From positions 1 to 10,903 of the forward strand of contig CAMTFK010000159.1 of NCBI GenBank assembly GCA_947071285.1: 10,903 nucleotides of DNA. The letters run 5' to 3'. The position numbers were made by a program, and so were the translations under genes. This DNA is from an uncultured Bacteroides sp. (GTDB lineage Bacteria; Bacteroidota; Bacteroidia; Bacteroidales; Bacteroidaceae). The notes beneath the pieces were generated by a model that made no database searches, was not told the origin of the DNA, and was given only the letters and a program-made list of their open reading frames with translations. Of this stretch, positions 8,156 through 10,903 are shown one piece after another (positions within the stretch are counted from its first letter, which is position 1; every line of letters begins with the position of its first letter).

Positions 8156-8460
8156 AACATTTTGTCCGGTTCAAAAGAGCAAAATCATTAGGCTAAATAT
8201 GCATTTATCTACTTTGTTGCTGTTCTTGAATCCTTGTAAAGGATTGTGTTACCCCTCGTTTTCCGGTGTGTTTGGTGCTGTATTCCTTCATTATTTGCAA
8301 GAATTATGGTAATGTTGCGGGATTTTTGAAGAAAAAAGCACTGAATGAGCTTGACTTACTCGCAGAAAGGTGCTGTTTGAAGATAATTTGGTGAGTCCTG
8401 TGTGAAATGTATATAATGTTGAAAAATAGAATGTTATATTGATGGTAAGTAAATATATTG
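8156..8460. other. Intergenic region without a recognisable gene
   Basis: I see no coding frame with protein-like composition on either strand. There is a small perfect hairpin, AATCCTT-GTA-AAGGATT (8229-8245), with no T-run after it. A 5-bp stem AGCAC/GTGCT (8337-8341 with 8370-8374) is followed by a T-run on the minus strand, but its loop is long. The stretch may be remnant sequence at the edge of the accessory Rhs region. Confidence 0.5.
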
Positions 8461-8501
8461 AAAAAATGCGGTGTAGGAAGACGCTTTGCCTACACCCGCA
8501 T
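8461..8501 (-). terminator. Intrinsic terminator for the minus-strand Rhs cluster
   Basis: On the minus strand ATGCGGGTGTAGG (8501-8489) pairs with CCTACACCGCAT (8477-8466), with one bulged G, across an 11-nt loop. The stem runs straight into TTTTTT (8466-8461). It lies about 120 bp past the stop of the last minus-strand gene (8619), so it plausibly ends transcripts of the toxin/immunity cluster. An alternative partner for the first arm is present at 8552-8561. Confidence 0.65.
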
Positions 8502-8618
8502 ACTAATCTTTTATGTCACACAAGATGTTATTAATGAATGTATTAGCGCTTCGGGTGTAGGATGTAGGTAAAATAGGTTTTTTTTTGTTTTTATAAAATT
8601 AGCTCTGAGCCTGATTTG

Positions 8619-8924
8619 CTATGCTTGTTCCCGTTGCTTTCTACTCTTATATTCCCCACGTGCGTACACTCTGATCCATTTCTCATGATCTGCGAACCTC
8701 CAGATAAGAAAAGTAAAAAGTAAAAAGAAAAAGGAAACACATATGTAAACCAAATAAAGTCTTTGTTTATATGTAGGATTAGGGATTCCTTTCACCACAC
8801 TAAGAGACGGGATAAAAGAATTGTAATATACTGTTGCTGAATCAATATTTTCTTTCATGTCTTTAGCAAGAAAAGAATGTTCACTATTATAAGTGTGATT
8901 TTCACAATGATATTGATATTTCAT
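8619..8924 (-). CDS. Small membrane protein, DUF3592-like; putative immunity protein
   Basis: 101 residues with one clear membrane segment at about 55-77 (LYLVYICVSFFFLLFTFLIW) and a basic C-terminal tail (YKSRKQREQA). The first half (YQYHCENHTYNSE, then VYYNSFIPSLSVVKG at 32-46) resembles the extracytoplasmic part of DUF3592 proteins, where a VxYxPxxPxxSxxxxG pattern precedes the last TM. The usual N-terminal TM of that family is absent and an in-frame TAG closes the frame upstream, so it may be truncated. Its ATG overlaps the TGA of the toxin-tip remnant in an ATGA arrangement, and it is the last gene before a minus-strand terminator. Position directly behind a toxin tip suggests an immunity protein; this is inference. 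AT-rich compared with the left half of the window. Confidence 0.65.
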   Translation of the reverse strand: MKYQYHCENHTYNSEHSFLAKDMKENIDSATVYYNSFIPSLSVVKGIPNPTYKQRLYLVYICVSFFFLLFTFLIWRFADHEKWIRVYARGEYKSRKQREQA

Positions 8925-9073
8925 ATTCCTGCTCTATTCCCATGTTTCTTTAATACACGTCCAGCTGCTGTTAAATCTGCTTTGGAGGCTTTGCTAGCAG
9001 CTTTTAGTAATTGAGTTTTTGATTCAAAAGGTTTCGTACTATGAAGACATAGCCTTATTCCTATTTGTTCTTT
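8921..9073 (-). pseudogene. Remnant of a second Rhs-type toxin tip, 50 codons, no start
   Basis: An open minus-strand frame between TAA (9076-9074) and TGA (8923-8921) encodes a protein-like segment containing FESKTQLLKAASKASKADL and TAAGRVLKKHGNRAGI. It has no ATG, GTG or TTG in frame, so it cannot be translated alone. From memory, the AGR-L-KHG-R wording resembles the beginning of short C-terminal toxin modules in Rhs and contact-dependent inhibition proteins; the catalytic part that would follow is missing. The 5' end overlaps the tail of the 83-aa gene in another frame, and the stop overlaps the next ATG (ATGA). I read it as a decayed displaced tip whose downstream gene survives. The family assignment is tentative, but the coding character of the frame is fairly clear. 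Confidence 0.5.
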
Positions 9074-9312
9074 TTACTGAATACTGAGATTAGTAGAAAA
9101 ATAGTACTAATAACTACGTAGCCTAAAAAATACCATAACCATGTTATGTGCGATTTTAAATAGGCTGTAGCAAACTCTATATTTATTTTATATAGATTAG
9201 AAGATTCTTCTATTTCATATTTGTAACTGACCATACTGTTAATAATCGCATAGGCAATTATAAATAAAATAGCGATAGATGCTATCAAAAATACAATTCT
9301 GATCCACTTCAT
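9061..9312 (-). CDS. Two-TM small membrane protein; putative immunity protein of the Rhs tip
   Basis: 83 residues: TM1 at about 4-26 (WIRIVFLIASIAILFIIAYA), a polar extracytoplasmic-looking stretch 29-55 (YKYEIEESSNLYKIN), TM2 at about 57-79 (YVVISTIFLLISVF) and a basic end SKKNK. No family is recognised. The ATG lies only 3 nt after the TAA of the Rhs toxin gene, a spacing typical of toxin-immunity pairs and of translational coupling. A membrane-bound immunity protein would suit a toxin acting in the periplasm, such as the proposed papain-like tip. AT-rich like its neighbour. Function is inferred from position only. Confidence 0.7.
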   Translation of the reverse strand: MKWIRIVFLIASIAILFIIAYAIINSMVSYKYEIEESSNLYKINIEFATAYLKSHITWLWYFLGYVVISTIFLLISVFSKKNK

Positions 9313-9315
9313 AAT

Positions 9316-10401
9316 TTATCTAGTTCTATAGACTGTACCTCCTGGCTTAGACGTTTTAATTAAATAGTTTTGCATGGATGCTGGAACTACAAACCTATGT
9401 TGAACAGGAACTGTTGTCCATGTGCCGAAGCTGCTTGTTTGTTGATACATAGTCCCGTTCAGGACTTTGGAACCACTATTATTTAAAACATCTGAAACGA
9501 TGGTTGTACAATTGTTACTTGTTAAACTATATTTGTCTATTACATGTGCTGAAGGACTGTCTTGATATTCTCCTGTATTTGGCATTACTGTAGATGAATT
9601 AAATTTTTCATCCATTGCAGTTGCTATGACTTCATCTGCTACGTCTGTTACAACAAATACTGACATTCCATTTGTAGCTTTTTTCTCATTGTAAGCTTTA
9701 GCTTCTTCTCCTGTTAATTTTAAAAGAACTCCAGGTCCATCTGCCAAAGAGTTGGAACTTCCATCTGGTCCTTTGTTTGTCCCATTATATCGACCATAAC
9801 TGTAAACAACCAAATCTTCTCCTTCTCCCACACTAATCCATGTATGACCTGTAGCTTGAGTTTCAGTATAAACTCTAATCGAATCTCCACCTGGATCTGT
9901 ATATCTAACAGGATTATTTCCACAATACACATATGGGCTAATCGAATAATACTTCTCTGCCAACGGATCCACCACATGCCATCTCCCCAATGCCGCATCC
10001 ATCATCCTCGCCCCATAATCATACCAATCCAGCCCATGCATTCTATCCAGTTCTTTTCCGTTATACTTATAAGGCTGTTTTCCCGAAGTTTCAGTATTCA
10101 CTTCAAATACTCCTCCGAAAGGATAGTAATGATTCACCTGTTCGGTGTTCCATGACGTTCCATTCAGGCGTACTACTATCCGATTATTTCCCTGATGGTC
10201 TTTCAGGTAATAATAAAATGTTGGAGTTGTCCCGTCCAGAGTGGCATAGCCTTCTTCTGTGAGCACCTTACTCAGACTTCCGTTTTCATAGATCACATTG
10301 CCACAATAATCTACCGTATGGGTTTGTGAAACCTGACTTGCCGCCAGCTCTTTTATCTGCCTCATGGGGACGGATATATTGGCGATTGCCGTCTTGTGCA
10401 C
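9316..10401 (-). CDS. Rhs core C-terminus with a papain-like (NlpC-type) toxin tip
   Basis: The Rhs core is clear: YYYLKDHQGNNRIVV (63-77), YNGKELDRMHGLDWYDYGAR (113-132), ALGRWHVVDPLAEKY (137-151), YVYCGNNPVRYTDPGGD (157-173). The DPGG boundary marks the switch to a variable tip (about 174-361). The tip has GHTWISVGEG (H186) and, 110 residues on, NNCTTIVSDVL (C298). This His-before-Cys order is that of circularly permuted papain-like folds related to NlpC/P60, so a peptidase or amidase activity, perhaps against cell wall, is my best guess. The GTG at 10401 is only the first usable start. The same frame continues upstream through Rhs-like codons (DYTYSADGKKLKV) to an in-frame TAG at 10443-10441, then into more Rhs. 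It is therefore the rear half of a disrupted gene and may be silent or expressed from GTG. An immunity candidate follows at 3 nt. Confidence 0.85.
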   Translation of the reverse strand: MHKTAIANISVPMRQIKELAASQVSQTHTVDYCGNVIYENGSLSKVLTEEGYATLDGTTPTFYYYLKDHQGNNRIVVRLNGTSWNTEQVNHYYPFGGVFEVNTETSGKQPYKYNGKELDRMHGLDWYDYGARMMDAALGRWHVVDPLAEKYYSISPYVYCGNNPVRYTDPGGDSIRVYTETQATGHTWISVGEGEDLVVYSYGRYNGTNKGPDGSSNSLADGPGVLLKLTGEEAKAYNEKKATNGMSVFVVTDVADEVIATAMDEKFNSSTVMPNTGEYQDSPSAHVIDKYSLTSNNCTTIVSDVLNNSGSKVLNGTMYQQTSSFGTWTTVPVQHRFVVPASMQNYLIKTSKPGGTVYRTR

Positions 10402-10440
10402 GACTTTCAGTTTCTTTCCGTCCGCACTATAGGTATAATC

Positions 10441-10725
10441 CTACCGGTTTCCATTGGTAAATTGCAGTGTTGTAGGCAAATATAAAAGATTATATTGGAT
10501 TTTACTAATTCTTTTGTTATAATCTTGCTGCATATTTCCGTTGGAATCATAGAGATATTCTGTTCCGCTTGCCTTGTTCTCGTCTACAAAGTTGAACACG
10601 CCGTTGTAGCATGGCTTGCTGTTTCCATCTTGTGAGAGCATGAGGCATCTCATATTGCCGTATGCATAATAGACCGGTTGTGTTCCGGGAAGTTTCTTCT
10701 CTATGCTTACGTAATAACATATACA
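10441..10725 (-). pseudogene. Rhs-repeat fragment, headless, ended by in-frame TAG
   Basis: Frame open from just after TGA (10728-10726) to TAG (10443-10441). It encodes Rhs/YD-type sequence: SIEKKLPGTQPVYYAYGNM, YNGVFNFVDENKASGTEYLY, DSNGNMQQDYNKRISKIQYN, LPTTLQFTNGNR. The fragment is in the same frame as the downstream Rhs core, so the two are one former reading frame split by a single amber codon. Rhs-like wording begins only at about 10713; upstream is unrelated sequence, so the fragment lacks the thousands of bases of an intact rhs gene. An internal ATG at 10653 could give a 70-residue product, but there is no reason to think it functions. This is what a displaced C-terminal Rhs cassette looks like, though simple deletion would also explain it. 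Confidence 0.75.
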
Positions 10726-10772
10726 TCAAAAAAACATATTCTGACTGTAAAGTGAAATAGGAAGACCTTATT

Positions 10773-10860
10773 TTAAATACTATTGATGCCAGCCTCAAAG
10801 CATAAGGTAGCTAATAGATTATCTCCAACAATGGCTTTTTCTTTAATATTTTCCAGATAC
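10773..10860 (-). CDS. C-terminal 28 codons of an unidentified gene
   Basis: A minus-strand frame runs from the last genomic base (10860) to TAA at 10775-10773 and reads YLENIKEKAIVGDN then LLATLCFEAGINSI. The composition is protein-like and the stop is followed by non-coding-looking sequence, so this is probably the tail of a real gene cut by the contig end. In the layout it holds the place of an immunity gene upstream of a displaced Rhs fragment. Too short to name a family. Confidence 0.4.
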
Positions 10861-10903
10861 CTGTCTCTTATACACATCTGACGCTGCCGACGAAGAGGAT
10901 AGT
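10861..10903. other. Illumina Nextera adapter and i5 index (artefact)
   Basis: Bases 10861-10879 are CTGTCTCTTATACACATCT, the Tn5 mosaic end in the orientation seen on read-through. GACGCTGCCGACGA (10880-10893) follows and completes the reverse complement of the Nextera read-1 adapter. Next come AGAGGATA (10894-10901), the reverse complement of the i5 index TATCCTCT, and GT, the first bases of the P5 segment. This is library adapter left untrimmed in the assembly, not genomic DNA. The organism's sequence ends at 10860. Confidence 0.97.

Noticed and set aside
8337..8374. Possible second minus-strand terminator (AGCAC/GTGCT stem before a T-run)
   Set aside because: Only a 5-bp stem with a loop of nearly 30 nt; much weaker than the one at 8461-8501.
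10441..10443. TAG recoding (amber read as glutamine, as in some gut phages)
   Set aside because: No suppressor tRNA or phage genes are visible, and a point mutation or base error explains one TAG more simply.
10547..10798. 83-codon minus-strand frame
   Set aside because: It overlaps the Rhs fragment in another frame; the Rhs frame has family wording while this one is rich in Arg, Cys and Met without pattern.

Overview
The window reads as a chromosomal contig end from a Bacteroides-type genome (Bacteroidales). The grounds are promoter-like TAnnTTTG boxes in place of sigma70 -10 boxes, few Shine-Dalgarno sequences, large exported TPR and beta-barrel proteins, an alpha-2-macroglobulin-like protein carrying a TonB plug, and Rhs protein pieces with Bacteroidetes-style wording. 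No species can be fixed from the sequence.

Left part (1-5024, minus strand). A zinc-ribbon Nudix hydrolase (4497-5024) has its own promoter-like box. Downstream of it lie a 1010-residue exported TPR protein (1372-4404) and the first 436 codons of an outer-membrane beta-barrel protein (1-1310, cut by the window edge). The TPR and barrel genes are 61 bp apart and probably form an operon. The gap is largely six tandem copies of a heptamer, TWAGTAG, read on the coding strand.

Middle (5025-7913). A 252-bp divergent intergenic region separates the Nudix gene from a plus-strand gene for an 878-residue exported protein. It has an MG2-like N-terminal half, a TonB-plug-like domain near residues 662-788 and a short macroglobulin-like tail, and no barrel.

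Intergenic stretch (7914-8618). No convincing gene. It holds a large imperfect inverted repeat (8028-8155; 39-nt arms, 50-nt loop) whose departures from perfect symmetry are mostly G.U-compatible on the plus strand. It also holds a good intrinsic terminator for minus-strand transcription (8461-8501).

Right part (8619-10860, minus strand). This is a broken polymorphic-toxin (Rhs) locus. In transcription order it contains: the last 28 codons of an unidentified gene; a headless Rhs fragment; an in-frame TAG; the rest of the Rhs core with a C-terminal tip that looks like a permuted papain-like/NlpC-type enzyme; a two-TM immunity candidate 3 nt downstream; a 50-codon remnant of a second toxin tip with no start codon; and a one-TM, DUF3592-like immunity candidate that overlaps that remnant by ATGA. 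The layout fits an array of displaced toxin tips with their immunity genes.

The last 43 bases (10861-10903) are not biological. They match the Illumina Nextera read-1 adapter in reverse complement, followed by an i5 index. The contig therefore ends artificially, plausibly because rhs repeats broke the assembly.
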